Below are positions 22,047 to 31,311 of a DNA stretch of 57,324 bases, one piece after another (the stretch's first letter is position 1; each line of letters begins with the position of its first letter). The DNA comes from a virus, in the IMG/VR virus record IMGVR_UViG_3300031727_000001, positions 1-57,324 of that record. The stretch is one strand, 5' to 3'. Made by a program: the position numbers and the translations under genes. The notes under the pieces were generated by a model that worked only from the letters and a program-made list of their open reading frames with translations, had not been told where the DNA came from and did no database searches.

Positions 22047-22234
22047 GCTATTCACTGAACGATAAGATCATCAGCTATCTTGCCAGCAAGGGCGTCACTG
22101 ACGTCAAGGTCCATGAAGGCAAGATCACCATCGGTGACTTCACCAGAACCATCAATGGTGTCGTTTCGTCAGCAAAGCTTGATGTCATCGTTGAAGAGTA
22201 TGAAGCAGAGAGCGGTTCAGATGACGCAGCATGA
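22043..22234 (+). CDS. small hypothetical protein
   Basis: 63 residues, ATGA-coupled to the preceding gene. The pattern KGVTDVKVHEGKITIGDFTR suggests a small beta fold with an acidic tail. No family recognised. Confidence 0.6.
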   Translation: MSYSLNDKIISYLASKGVTDVKVHEGKITIGDFTRTINGVVSSAKLDVIVEEYEAESGSDDAA

Positions 22235-22451
22235 CACCACAGATCCAGTGCTTGCCAAGATCTCCCGCAATGGCGAGGCATTCTGGGTGAAGAACATTGT
22301 GCAGCTTGAGCCTGGCGTATTCAGAGGCATCATTGACAATCACGTTGTTAATCAGCGGTCGTTGAAGGCTGGCGATGTTATCGCCTTCGTTGAATCCGAG
22401 GTTAAGGAAGTTGTAGGTATAGACGAGTCAACGGAAGCGGCGCTGCATTGA
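22221..22451 (+). CDS. DUF2314-like small protein
   Basis: 76 residues starting MTQHDTTDPV at 22221; the longer frame upstream is only overlap with the neighbour. The order FWVKNIVQLEPGVFRGIIDN, then LKAGDVIAFVESEVKEVVG, resembles the DUF2314 fold, a small beta domain of unknown function found in phages and bacteria. It overlaps the previous gene by 14 bases. Confidence 0.55.
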   Translation: MTQHDTTDPVLAKISRNGEAFWVKNIVQLEPGVFRGIIDNHVVNQRSLKAGDVIAFVESEVKEVVGIDESTEAALH

Positions 22452-22675
22452 CCAAGCTCGGCAACTGTCCAAAATGCGGACTCAACATGGATCTCGTAGG
22501 CTTAAGGCATCGCTGTACTCCAAGGGCAGTTAATAACACCATTCCTGAAGCTACTCAACCGCTTGTTATTAACACCAACGCAGCACGCCAAGACAAATGG
22601 CGCAAAGCAAACGCTGAACTCAACCGCCAGCGCGCCCGTGACGGCATGCGCAAGAAGAGAGCATCAAAACAATGA
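22448..22675 (+). CDS. zinc-ribbon protein, TTG start
   Basis: 75 residues, TTG start overlapping the previous stop (TTGA). The first 25 residues hold C-x-x-C (CPKCG) and a later HRC, a likely zinc knuckle. The C-terminal half is very basic (RQRARDGMRKKRASKQ), so it probably binds nucleic acid. Placed just before the small terminase it could assist packaging, but that is only positional. Confidence 0.6.
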   Translation: MTKLGNCPKCGLNMDLVGLRHRCTPRAVNNTIPEATQPLVINTNAARQDKWRKANAELNRQRARDGMRKKRASKQ

Positions 22676-22706
22676 CCCCGTGTAAACAAAAGCTCACTGA
22701 CCTGAC

Positions 22707-23192
22707 ATGACAGAGAAGCTGACACCAAAGCAAGAGGCGTTCGCCCAAGCTTACATCGAGACAGGCAACGCCACAGAAGCATATAGGCGCTGCTACTCAT
22801 CAGAAGGCTGGACGCCGAACGCTGTTGAGGTGAACGCATGCAAGCTGCTTAAGCACGCTAAGGTGGCGCTAAGGATCAGGGAACTCGCCGCCAAGGTTCA
22901 GAAGATCCAAGAAGAAAAGTTCGAAATCACAATCGAAACACTGACGAAGATGCTTCTTGAAGATAGGGATTTGGCGCGTGAACTCGGACAATCGTCCGCA
23001 GCCGTCTCAGCTCTCAAGACCATCGCGCACATCCACGGCAAGCTGGTCGACCGCAAGGAAGTCGGAAAGCCTGGTGAGTTCGCAGAACTGGAAGACATGA
23101 GCGATGCAGACCTTGCAGCTATCGCGCGAGGAAGCGGCAGCGGAACTGTTGCGCCGTCGAATGGCGCGACGCGATCTTCTCAGCTTCACTAG
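22707..23192 (+). CDS. terS: terminase small subunit
   Basis: 161 residues. KLTPKQEAFAQAYIETGNATEAYRR is the hallmark start of the Terminase_2 family, an HTH domain that binds the packaging start site. A helical oligomerisation region follows (about 70-120), with DLARELGQSSAAVSALKTIAHIHGKL. The C-terminal 30 residues are encoded in DNA shared with the start of the large subunit (89-base overlap). In headful phages the packaging site often lies in or near this gene. Confidence 0.9.
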   Translation: MTEKLTPKQEAFAQAYIETGNATEAYRRCYSSEGWTPNAVEVNACKLLKHAKVALRIRELAAKVQKIQEEKFEITIETLTKMLLEDRDLARELGQSSAAVSALKTIAHIHGKLVDRKEVGKPGEFAELEDMSDADLAAIARGSGSGTVAPSNGATRSSQLH

Positions 23193-24651
23193 GTATACAT
23201 TTCCAGGCTACAAACCAGCTCCGCACCACAAGCTCATTGCAGACACGCTTGATGAGGTAGCAGCAGGTCGCAAGAAGCGTGTGATGATCTTCATGCCGCC
23301 AAGGCATGGCAAGAGTGAGTTGTCGTCTCGCAGATTTCCGGCTTACTTTCTTGGTCGCAATCCTGAGAAAAGCATTATATCAGCAAGCTATAATAACGAT
23401 TTTGCTGCTGACTTTGGGCGCGAGGTTCGAGGTCTTGTAGACTCGCAGAAATACCGAGCACTTTTCAACGTTGGCTTGTCTGCGGATTCGAAAGCCGCCA
23501 ATCGGTGGCACACTGACAAGAGAGGTATGTACTTTGCGGTTGGCGTCGGCTCGGCCACCACAGGCCGTGGCGCTCATTTCCTCGGGATTGATGACCCGAT
23601 CAAGAACCGCGAGGAAGCCGACAGCGAGACGATCCGGGAAAAGATTTGGCGCTGGTACACGTCAACAGCTTACACTCGTCTTGAGAGTGACATCAGCTTT
23701 GATGAGATTGCCGACGATGATTGGCTTTGGCGTGAATTTCAGAACGACATTGAGGCAGGCAAGGCTGAACCCTTTGAAGGCGCAGTTGTGTTGACGATGA
23801 CGCGCTGGCATGAGGATGATCTTGCCGGCAGGCTTCTCGTTCAGATGGAGCAAGGCGGCGAGCAATGGGAAATCCTTGAACTCCCTGCCATCAGATCCGA
23901 TGAGCATGGTAATGAACTCCCTCTGTGGGAGCAGAAATACCCGCTAGCCCGCCTTCAAAAAATCCGCGATGTTATCGGCACGCGCGACTGGTCAGCCCTT
24001 TACCAGCAGTCCCCGGCCCCGGAAGAGGGGTTATATTTCAAGCGCGAATGGATGCGCTACTACACGGAGAATCCAAAGTATCTTCGTGTCTATGGAGCTT
24101 CCGATTATGCCGTCACTGCTGCTGGTGGTGATTACACAGTCCATGTAATTGTCGGCACAGATCCTGAGAACAACATATATGTTCTTGATGTCTGGCGTCA
24201 GCAGACAGAATCCAATGTCTGGATCGATGTTTTCTGCGACCTCATTCTGAAATACAAGCCTTTGAATTGGGCTGAAGAGCAAGGCCAGATACTGAAGTCA
24301 ATCGGGCCATTTCTGCAACGTCGTCAACTTGAGCGGCGAGCCTACTGCGCACGAGAGCAGTTCGTTGTTGTTTCCGACAAACCAACCAGAGCAAGAAGCT
24401 TTCAAGCGCGCATGGCAATGGGAAAGGTCTATTTCCCGGCTAATGCGCCTTGGCTTTCAGCTTTAGAGGCAGAGATGTTCACGTTCCCTGCTGGGGTTCA
24501 TGACGATCAAGTCGATGCTCTTGGTCTGATCGGGCGCCTACTGGACAAGATGACAGGCGCTAACGTTCCAACGCCTCAGACACCCAACAATCTCGAGGAT
24601 TATCGTAGCACAGATGACAGTGAAAGCGCTGAAGAATGGCGGGTGATTTGA
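23104..24651 (+). CDS. terL: terminase large subunit
   Basis: 515 residues from 23104; an internal ATG at 23161 would give a shorter overlap with the small subunit. Walker A variant PPRHGKSE at residues 65-72. A FLGIDDPIKNREEAD segment supplies the ATPase acidic residues. The C-terminal RNase H-like nuclease shows YGASDYAVTAAGGDYTVHVIVG and VHDDQVDALG. It translocates DNA into the prohead and cuts the concatemer. With a P22-type portal next, headful packaging is likely. Confidence 0.92.
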   Translation: MQTLQLSREEAAAELLRRRMARRDLLSFTRYTFPGYKPAPHHKLIADTLDEVAAGRKKRVMIFMPPRHGKSELSSRRFPAYFLGRNPEKSIISASYNNDFAADFGREVRGLVDSQKYRALFNVGLSADSKAANRWHTDKRGMYFAVGVGSATTGRGAHFLGIDDPIKNREEADSETIREKIWRWYTSTAYTRLESDISFDEIADDDWLWREFQNDIEAGKAEPFEGAVVLTMTRWHEDDLAGRLLVQMEQGGEQWEILELPAIRSDEHGNELPLWEQKYPLARLQKIRDVIGTRDWSALYQQSPAPEEGLYFKREWMRYYTENPKYLRVYGASDYAVTAAGGDYTVHVIVGTDPENNIYVLDVWRQQTESNVWIDVFCDLILKYKPLNWAEEQGQILKSIGPFLQRRQLERRAYCAREQFVVVSDKPTRARSFQARMAMGKVYFPANAPWLSALEAEMFTFPAGVHDDQVDALGLIGRLLDKMTGANVPTPQTPNNLEDYRSTDDSESAEEWRVI

Positions 24652-26774
24652 TGCTCAGCTATCATGACATGCAGCCGCGCCAGGCCTTCGACAATTTTGT
24701 CTCCCCGGATGAGGCGACAATTACGCCTGAGCAGGCTCTGAAATCTGGCTCTGTCGCTTTGGAGCATATTCCACAGCCGCAGCAGGAAATGGAGCCTGCC
24801 CCGCGTCTTGACGGTGAAAGCCTTGACAAGAAATATCAGGCATGGGAACAGGCGAAGCGTCAGTCTGGAGAGATAGACGAGCAGTTCAAGGCTTCGCGAT
24901 ACTATCATAGCAAACAATGGACAGATGCAGAGCTGCGCGAGCTCAAGAAGCGCAAGCAGCCGCCGACAACAAAAAACCGCATCAAGCGCAAGGTTGACTT
25001 CCTTGTCGGTGTCGAGCAACGTTTGCGCCGCGACCCAAAGTGTTACCCACGCACGCCGGCCGCAGAGCAGGCCGCCTATGTCAGCACGGCAGCACTTCGA
25101 TCGATTGAGGACGAGACCAAGTGGACTCAGCTTTCCTCCGCCGCCACCAAGGATGCGTTGATCAGGGGCATCGGCGTTGTCTGGCAGGGGATCAAGATCA
25201 AGCGCGGCAAGCCTGAGATATGCAAGATGCACATTCCTTCGGATCGCTTCTTCTACGATCCGGCAAGTGAGGCGTGGGACTTCTCCGACGCTCGTTATAT
25301 GGGTGAATGGCAATGGATGGACATGGACCAAGCCATCGAGATGATGCCATTTGCCCGCGAAATGATCGAAACGCTTGCTCGCGTCGAGTATCAAGGCAGC
25401 ATGTCCACCGTCCCACAGGAATTCGCCAAGATCCACAATAGATCGACGTGGATGGACAGCCGCAAGCGATTGATCCGCATCACACATATCTGGTATCGTT
25501 ACGGCGGTGAGTGGATGTTCGACTATCTCGCCGGCCCTATCAGCTTGTGTCCGCAAGGATATGATTGCAGATCACCCTATCTGAACGAAGACGAAAACAC
25601 CATGCACCCCTACAATGCATGGTCGCCTTACATTGACGAATCCGGCGTGCGTTATGGCGTGATCCGGGACATGTTCTCGCTTCAGGACGGCATCAACAAG
25701 CGCTCCAGCAAGATGCTGTATCTGCTCTCTGTGCGCCAGACAATTGGCGAGCGCGGTGCGGTTGATGACATAGGCCAGATGAAGCTGGAAGCCTCAAGGC
25801 CGGACGGTCACATCGAATACACACCGAATATGAAGTTCGAATTCGTCGATCAGTCTCTCCAGACGCAAGGCCAGTTCGAGCTTCTGCAAGAAGACAAGGC
25901 AGAGATTGAGAATCTTGGCCCCAATCCTGGCCTGATAGGTCGCGGTGTCGAGAACCAGTCAGGCCGTGCGATCCTTGCGCAGCAGAATTCCGGCATGACG
26001 GAGTTGTCCCCTGTCTTCGAGATGAAGCGCGAATGGGAGCTTTCCGTTTACCACAAGGATTGGGATCTTGCACAGCAGTTCTGGACTGGTGAGCGCTATA
26101 TACGCATCACATCTGATCCCAAGGCTGTCGAGTTCCTCAACATCAACCGTATCACCGAAGATCCGCAGACCGGGCAAGTGATGGTCGAGAACTCCATGAT
26201 GGACATGGATGTCGATGTTCTGCTCGATCAGGGGCCAGACACGGTGACGATGCGTGAGGAACTGATCCAGGCTATCGCCGATCGCCCTGATGTTCCGCTT
26301 GAGATCATCCTTGAACTCTCCACGATTCCGGACAAGGAAATCATTCTCAAGCGCCTTGCCGAATCAAAGGCGCCGCCGCCAGAGGTCCTCGCACTGCAGG
26401 AGCGCATTGGCCAGCTTGAACAAGCGAAACTGGCCTCTGAGGTCGACGAGAATCAGGCCAGCGCAGAGAACAAGCGCGCCGATACGCTTGGCAAGCTGGT
26501 GGAGTCAGGCGTCGACCCTCAAACCATGTCCGGCTTCTTCCCCATTCACTATCGAGAGCCAACATTCATTGACCGTTTGCTGATGTCAGCGGAGAGTGAT
26601 GGTCAGGAGCCGCCACAAGAGCCAGAGAACCCGATGATGTCACAGGCTGGGCCAGAGGGGGCGAGCCAAGTTAACGGCTCTCCAATGGCTTCTCAGGGGA
26701 TGCCTGCGCTTCCGGGACAGGAGCCTCAACTTGGTGAGGATGGCGGGTTGCCGATTGGGGCTGGGGTTGGGTGA
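24651..26774 (+). CDS. portal protein, P22 gp1-like
   Basis: 707 residues started at the ATG overlapping the terminase stop (TGATG). Length and sequence order (KRKQPPTTKNRIKRKVDFLVGVEQ, PSDRFFYDPASEAWDFSDARYMGEW, GVIRDMFSLQDGINKRSSKMLYLL, LIGRGVENQSGRAI) fit the long P22-type portal that forms the dodecameric DNA gate. The C-terminal 130 residues are glutamine- and glycine-rich after a coiled-coil-like helix (ALQERIGQLEQAKLASEVDENQA), probably the barrel and its tail. Two terminators follow. Confidence 0.9.
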   Translation: MLSYHDMQPRQAFDNFVSPDEATITPEQALKSGSVALEHIPQPQQEMEPAPRLDGESLDKKYQAWEQAKRQSGEIDEQFKASRYYHSKQWTDAELRELKKRKQPPTTKNRIKRKVDFLVGVEQRLRRDPKCYPRTPAAEQAAYVSTAALRSIEDETKWTQLSSAATKDALIRGIGVVWQGIKIKRGKPEICKMHIPSDRFFYDPASEAWDFSDARYMGEWQWMDMDQAIEMMPFAREMIETLARVEYQGSMSTVPQEFAKIHNRSTWMDSRKRLIRITHIWYRYGGEWMFDYLAGPISLCPQGYDCRSPYLNEDENTMHPYNAWSPYIDESGVRYGVIRDMFSLQDGINKRSSKMLYLLSVRQTIGERGAVDDIGQMKLEASRPDGHIEYTPNMKFEFVDQSLQTQGQFELLQEDKAEIENLGPNPGLIGRGVENQSGRAILAQQNSGMTELSPVFEMKREWELSVYHKDWDLAQQFWTGERYIRITSDPKAVEFLNINRITEDPQTGQVMVENSMMDMDVDVLLDQGPDTVTMREELIQAIADRPDVPLEIILELSTIPDKEIILKRLAESKAPPPEVLALQERIGQLEQAKLASEVDENQASAENKRADTLGKLVESGVDPQTMSGFFPIHYREPTFIDRLLMSAESDGQEPPQEPENPMMSQAGPEGASQVNGSPMASQGMPALPGQEPQLGEDGGLPIGAGVG

Positions 26775-26788
26775 CCATCAGGTTCACA

Positions 26789-26828
26789 CCCCGAACCCTT
26801 GCAGCGGGAACAATTCGGGGCGTTTTTT
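26789..26828 (+). terminator. intrinsic terminator after the portal gene
   Basis: CCCCGAA (26789-26795) / TTCGGGG (26814-26820) stem followed by CG and TTTTTT. It lies 15 bases after the portal stop. It may reduce read-through from portal into scaffold and coat. Confidence 0.7.
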
Positions 26829-26937
26829 CCCCAATAGAAGTTTTCTATGCCCGATCCGTTGCACTTTCGGCAAGGGTCGTCTTCTGTTTTCAAGGCGTTC
26901 ATAACTTAGTTTATTACCAGTAATCGCGTCCATACAC

Positions 26938-26967
26938 AAACCCGCTTTTCGCCCAAAGCGGGTTTTT
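26938..26967 (+). terminator. second intrinsic terminator
   Basis: Perfect 11-bp stem AAACCCGCTTT / AAAGCGGGTTT with a 6-base loop, ending in TTTTT. The A-rich left side means it could also work leftward. The gap 26775-27112 holds these two terminators and an 11-bp direct repeat CCACGATACGG (27004 and 27091), but no clear gene. A promoter for scaffold and coat should lie after 26967, though I cannot point to one. Confidence 0.75.
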
Positions 26968-27112
26968 CCATGTCTGCGTCACCTAAAGGGCGTTTCGGCT
27001 CAGCCACGATACGGCTGTCTCGGACTGATGCAACGATACACGCATCCGGTTTTCGCACGGGACCGACCAACCCCGGCGTTTCGTCACCATCCACGATACG
27101 GAGATTACGCTA

Positions 27113-27937
27113 ATGAGCACCGATAGTGCTGATACTGATATTACACATCTGTTTGCATCTGAAAATGCAGCGCCGTCTGAAGGAGAGGCCAACTTTCAGC
27201 CCAGCGAGCAGCCAATGCCACCAGATGTCGACCCAAATCAGCATCTTAACATTGAGGCCAATCCGCAAGCGCAGCCACAGGCCCAAACTCCAGGCCAGGA
27301 GCCACAGCCTCAGCCGCAACAGCAGCAACCTCATCAGGTGCCTGTCAGCGAGCTGATCGAGGAACGTAAGCGTCGCCAGTCTGCTGAAGAGTACCAGCGT
27401 AACCAGCAGCAGCGTATCGATCAGCTAGAACAAATGATGGCTCGGCTTACCCAGCCTCAGCAACCGCAACAGCCGCAACCTCAAATCGATCCTTATGAAG
27501 ATCCGGAAGCATTTGTACAATCGCTTGAACACCGGATCGAACAGCGTTTCCTGAACATGTCTCTGAATGAATCTGAGCGTCGTGCACGAGAGTCTCATGG
27601 TTCAGATGCAGTCGACGCCGCCTTCGAAGCGGCAAGGCGTTCAGGCTTTTCGCAGGCATTCGTCAACAAACCTGACGCTTATGGCGAGATGGTTCGATGG
27701 CATAAGGCTCAGCAGCTCAGTGAGACGATTGGAGAAGATCCGAACGCCTACAAGGAGCGGCTGAAATCGGAGTTGAAGCAACAGCTGCTTGCAGAAATGA
27801 GACAGGGTACGCCGCCACCATCAAATCTTCCACCGTCCTTATCCAGTGCAACCAATGCAAATCCGGCGTCAAATCCCGCTGCAATCGGTTCGGATCAGGA
27901 TTTCTTCAAAGATATGATGAATCGCAAGCGAGGCTAG
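27113..27937 (+). CDS. scaffolding protein
   Basis: 274 residues. The first 115 are disordered, very rich in glutamine and proline. A predicted coiled-coil/helical middle (SELIEERKRRQSAEEYQRNQ region and residues 140-230) follows, and a basic C-terminal end DFFKDMMNRKRG. This composition, the size near P22 gp8 (303) and the place directly before the coat gene make a scaffold very likely. The C-terminal basic helix is where P22 scaffold binds coat. Confidence 0.8.
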   Translation: MSTDSADTDITHLFASENAAPSEGEANFQPSEQPMPPDVDPNQHLNIEANPQAQPQAQTPGQEPQPQPQQQQPHQVPVSELIEERKRRQSAEEYQRNQQQRIDQLEQMMARLTQPQQPQQPQPQIDPYEDPEAFVQSLEHRIEQRFLNMSLNESERRARESHGSDAVDAAFEAARRSGFSQAFVNKPDAYGEMVRWHKAQQLSETIGEDPNAYKERLKSELKQQLLAEMRQGTPPPSNLPPSLSSATNANPASNPAAIGSDQDFFKDMMNRKRG

Positions 27938-27941
27938 CGAA

Positions 27942-29126
27942 ATGGCTACGACCACAACGCCTGCTGATCTCGTTGAGATCAGGTACAGGCGAGAATACTG
28001 GCGCGAATATGTGCGCCAGTCTGGCTTTATGCCCTATATGGGTGGGGGTAATGAGGGTGTTCGCTCCGTTATCCACACTGCTTACGAAACGACCCAGAGC
28101 GGCAAGTCGATCAAGATCCCGCTGGTATCCGCATTGCGCGGAGGCGGTGTTCGCGGCAACACTCGGCTCTCTGGTCAGGAAGAAGAACTCGGCAAGCATT
28201 CACACACTGTTGCGGTGCAGATCGCCCGTCATGGTGTTGAACTTTCCGAGCAGGACGAGCATTACGACTTCTCCAATGCGCGTGAAGCTGTTCGCCCTCT
28301 TCTTCAAGAATGGTCTCGCGTTCTCCTGCGCGATCGCGTCATTGACGCTCTCGGCACGGTAGCCTATTCTTCGACCAATGCACCGCAGTGCTCAACCTTG
28401 TTCACACCTTTGAACAGCGTTGAAAACACGGCTGCGAGCGCATCTGAGCGGAATACATGGGTCACCAACAACTCTGACCGCGTACTCTTCGGCGCGGCCA
28501 AGAGCAACTACAGCACCACCTTCGCTACGGCAGCAGCCAATATCGACAACACGACTGACAAGCTCGATGCCGATATCGTCTCGCTGATGAAGGAAATCGC
28601 TAAGGATACGGCGACGAATGCGAGGGATACCGGCAAGCCGGCTATCCGTCCGGTCATCGACCAGTATTCCGAGAATGGACGCGAATATTTCGTGCTGTTC
28701 TGCGGTTCCCGTCCGTTCCGCGACCTGAAGACCGATTCTGTCATCCGCCAGGCTAACCGCGAGGCTCGTGCTCGTGAAGCCAGCGGCATGGACAAGAACC
28801 CGATCTTCCAGGACGGTGATCTGATCTGGGATGGTGTGATCATTCGTGAAATCCCTGAAATCCCGATCATGTCTGGTGAGGGTGCAGGAACATCGCCGAT
28901 CGACATCGCGCCGATCTTCCTATGTGGCTGTCAGGCTGTCTCGACAGCTTGGGGCAATATGCCCGAGTTTCGTGCCAAGAAAGAAGATGACTATGGCCAG
29001 TTCACTGGCATCGGCATCTCTGAAATGTGCGGAGCAAACAAGATCCAGCGAAAGGATGGCGTCACCGGAACTCAGTATGACAACGGCATGGTTACCGGCT
29101 TTGTCGCTGCTGTGGCTTCGGCGTAA
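27942..29126 (+). CDS. major capsid protein, N4-gp56 family
   Basis: 394 residues. SGFMPYMGGGNEGVRSVI, then SGKSIKIPLVSALRGGGVRG, GQEEELGKHSHTVAVQIARH and LSEQDEHYDFSNAREAVRPLL follow the N4-gp56 (DUF4043) coat pattern, an HK97-type fold. The C-terminal part ends with a glycine- and asparagine-rich YDNGMVTGFVAAVASA. It sits 4 bases after the scaffold gene and before a small beta-rich protein. Assembles the icosahedral head. Confidence 0.88.
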   Translation: MATTTTPADLVEIRYRREYWREYVRQSGFMPYMGGGNEGVRSVIHTAYETTQSGKSIKIPLVSALRGGGVRGNTRLSGQEEELGKHSHTVAVQIARHGVELSEQDEHYDFSNAREAVRPLLQEWSRVLLRDRVIDALGTVAYSSTNAPQCSTLFTPLNSVENTAASASERNTWVTNNSDRVLFGAAKSNYSTTFATAAANIDNTTDKLDADIVSLMKEIAKDTATNARDTGKPAIRPVIDQYSENGREYFVLFCGSRPFRDLKTDSVIRQANREARAREASGMDKNPIFQDGDLIWDGVIIREIPEIPIMSGEGAGTSPIDIAPIFLCGCQAVSTAWGNMPEFRAKKEDDYGQFTGIGISEMCGANKIQRKDGVTGTQYDNGMVTGFVAAVASA

Positions 29127-29150
29127 GCGAGCTAGGAAAGGATAACTGAA

Positions 29151-29618
29151 ATGGCTACTTACGAAACGGATCTCTCTGGTGGGCGCGGCGTTGTCGTCAG
29201 CCCTGGCTGGGGACGTGAAATCGTCACGGCTACAGCTATTGTAGCGATGACGACGGCAATGATTGATAACACCAACGACGATGTTGGTCTTTTCTATCTG
29301 CCGAAAGGTGCTGTCGTTGTCAGTGCAGCAATTGGCGCCACCGATATGGATGCAGCAACGACTCCAACGCTTGCATTTGATATTGGCGATGCCGACGATG
29401 AAAATCGTATCATTGCTGCGGCTGTCGTTGGCGGCGGTGACTATTCCAACGACATGAACCAAGTGGGTTTTCTGTACAAATACACCGCGAAGACGCAGAT
29501 TCGCGCGTATGTGCAGGCAGCCGCAGGTTCTGCGGTAGCTGGGACACTCTATGTGGCAGTCAGCTACTTCATTGACCCAGATTTTGATACGACTGCTTTG
29601 ACAGCAACCGCATCTTAA
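29151..29618 (+). CDS. putative head decoration or minor structural protein
   Basis: 155 residues, beta-rich, beginning MATYETDLSGGRGVVV. Repeated short strands with glycine turns (GLFYLPKGAVVVSAAIGATDM) and no charged helices suggest a compact surface domain. It follows the coat gene by 24 bases behind AGGAAAGGA, the usual place for a decoration protein. No family recognised. Confidence 0.65.
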   Translation: MATYETDLSGGRGVVVSPGWGREIVTATAIVAMTTAMIDNTNDDVGLFYLPKGAVVVSAAIGATDMDAATTPTLAFDIGDADDENRIIAAAVVGGGDYSNDMNQVGFLYKYTAKTQIRAYVQAAAGSAVAGTLYVAVSYFIDPDFDTTALTATAS

Positions 29619-29685
29619 CATTGATTGGCGGGGCATTTGTCTCGCCAATCTCCATTCCTTTCATCATTCGCAAAAGAGATCATTG

Positions 29686-31311
29686 ATGGAAATCGAGCCC
29701 CGCTGGAATAGCTGCGTAATTGCAGCATCCGGTCCTTCGCTCACGCCTGAGGTGGCTGCCGCTTGTGCCGGGCAGAATATTATTGCTGTCAGCAATGCGT
29801 ATGAATTGTTCCCAAATGCTGACATCATCTATTCTGGTGACTCGCGCTGGTTCGAAGTGCATAAGGGGATCAAGGATCTTCCCGGCGAGCTGTGGTCGTT
29901 TTACGATCCCGATCGTCCAGCGGAAAAAGACAAGGCGAAAGTTGCTGAGAATCTTGGCATCAATCTTGTCGATGTCCACTACGACGAAGAATTCTCTCTT
30001 GATCCGTCATACATCAATTCTGGGAACAACTCCGGCTTCGCAGGCTTGAATCTGGCCATACTCATGGGGGCCAAGCGTATCGTTCTTGTCGGATACAATA
30101 TGAGATATGGGGAAGATGGCAAGCGCCACTTCTTCGGAGATCATCCGGCGCCATTGAAAAACCCACCTGAGAAAGTGTTTGATGGTTGGGTTGAGACCTT
30201 CACAAAGGCTGCAAAAAACCTTCCTGCTGATATTCAGATCGTCAATGCCACGGATAACAGCAGCCTTGATTGTTTCCCGAAATGGAGTCTTGAAGCGGCG
30301 CTTGCATGGGCGTTGCCAGACACCGTAAAGGCAAAACGCGCTGTAGAACACGCCAAGTATGAAAGAGCGTATGAGCGCGAGGCTTACAGAATGGCACGGC
30401 GCCAACCGGCAGCTGTATCAGACCTGTCTGCTGTCCCCGTGGGCCAATCCTATCTGGATGTCTCTTGTGGCCGAGGCGAAATGCTCGGAGAAGCCGAAAA
30501 GCTGGGATATTCTCAGGTCAAGGGCACCGAGATAGTCAAGGATCTCATCGACGGCGATCGGGTCATTTACGGTGAAGTCCATGACCTTCCGTTCAAAAGC
30601 AAAAGCTTCGACACGGTTACGATGTTTGATGTCATCGAGCATTTGCTGCCAGGTGATGATGAGCTGGCCTGCCGCGAACTGGCAAGAGTTGCACGCAAGA
30701 CCATTCTGATTTCAGCCGCAAACAATGTGTCCATCAAGCCAAATGGCGATGTTCTTCACGTCAATATACGCCCCTACACAGAATGGGACCAGCTGTTTCG
30801 CAAGTGGTTCCCCGGAAAAGTAACATGGATCAGCGATGACCAGCTTCGCCCGTCACAGACATGGCGCATAGACATGGACGTCGCTGCTGTAAGGCAGGAG
30901 AATAGAGGCCCGATGAGATTCCGTTATATTGGTGAGGTCGATGCGAAGGGGGAGGCTGTCGTCTTTGGTGTAACCGTTCGTCATGGTGAAGATTATGATT
31001 TCTCCGGCCTTCGAGCGGAAAAGGCAAGGAAGAACAGGTACTTCAAGGAAAGCCCACAGGATAGCGTTTTAAGCCGGTCAGAGCTGGTTGCCCTTGCTGA
31101 AGGCAAGAATATCAAGGTTGAGAAGGGCTGGACTGCGGAGCAGATTGCATCGGCAATCGAGAATCCGAATGGTTCTGATGGATCGGATTATGATCCGTTC
31201 AAAGGCATGAGCCGCGATGACCTCGTCGCAATGGCGGAAGAGCGTGGTGTGAAGATCGACAAACGCTGGGGCGACGAGAAAATCGCCAAAGCCATTCAAA
31301 GCCAGGTCTGA
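29686..31311 (+). CDS. three-domain protein: DUF115-like, SAM methyltransferase, two HeH/SAP-like repeats
   Basis: 541 residues from ATG 29686. Residues 1-200 resemble DUF115/MptE-type nucleotide-binding domains (CVIAASGPSLTPEVAAA; INSGNNSGFAGLNLAILMGA; RIVLVGYNM). Residues 250-440 are a class I methyltransferase: SAM motif YLDVSCGRGE at 256, then FDTVTMFDVIEHLLPGDD. Residues 465-541 hold two 30-residue repeats (SRSELVALAEGKNIKVEKGW; SRDDLVAMAEERGVKIDKRW) like HeH or SAP DNA/RNA-binding folds. Sitting between coat and tail genes, it may modify a virion component or packaged DNA. The substrate is unknown. Confidence 0.75.
   Translation: MEIEPRWNSCVIAASGPSLTPEVAAACAGQNIIAVSNAYELFPNADIIYSGDSRWFEVHKGIKDLPGELWSFYDPDRPAEKDKAKVAENLGINLVDVHYDEEFSLDPSYINSGNNSGFAGLNLAILMGAKRIVLVGYNMRYGEDGKRHFFGDHPAPLKNPPEKVFDGWVETFTKAAKNLPADIQIVNATDNSSLDCFPKWSLEAALAWALPDTVKAKRAVEHAKYERAYEREAYRMARRQPAAVSDLSAVPVGQSYLDVSCGRGEMLGEAEKLGYSQVKGTEIVKDLIDGDRVIYGEVHDLPFKSKSFDTVTMFDVIEHLLPGDDELACRELARVARKTILISAANNVSIKPNGDVLHVNIRPYTEWDQLFRKWFPGKVTWISDDQLRPSQTWRIDMDVAAVRQENRGPMRFRYIGEVDAKGEAVVFGVTVRHGEDYDFSGLRAEKARKNRYFKESPQDSVLSRSELVALAEGKNIKVEKGWTAEQIASAIENPNGSDGSDYDPFKGMSRDDLVAMAEERGVKIDKRWGDEKIAKAIQSQV

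Noticed and set aside
24600-25556. 318-codon minus-strand open frame
   Set aside because: It is antisense to the portal gene, has no ribosome binding site and the composition of a shadow frame.
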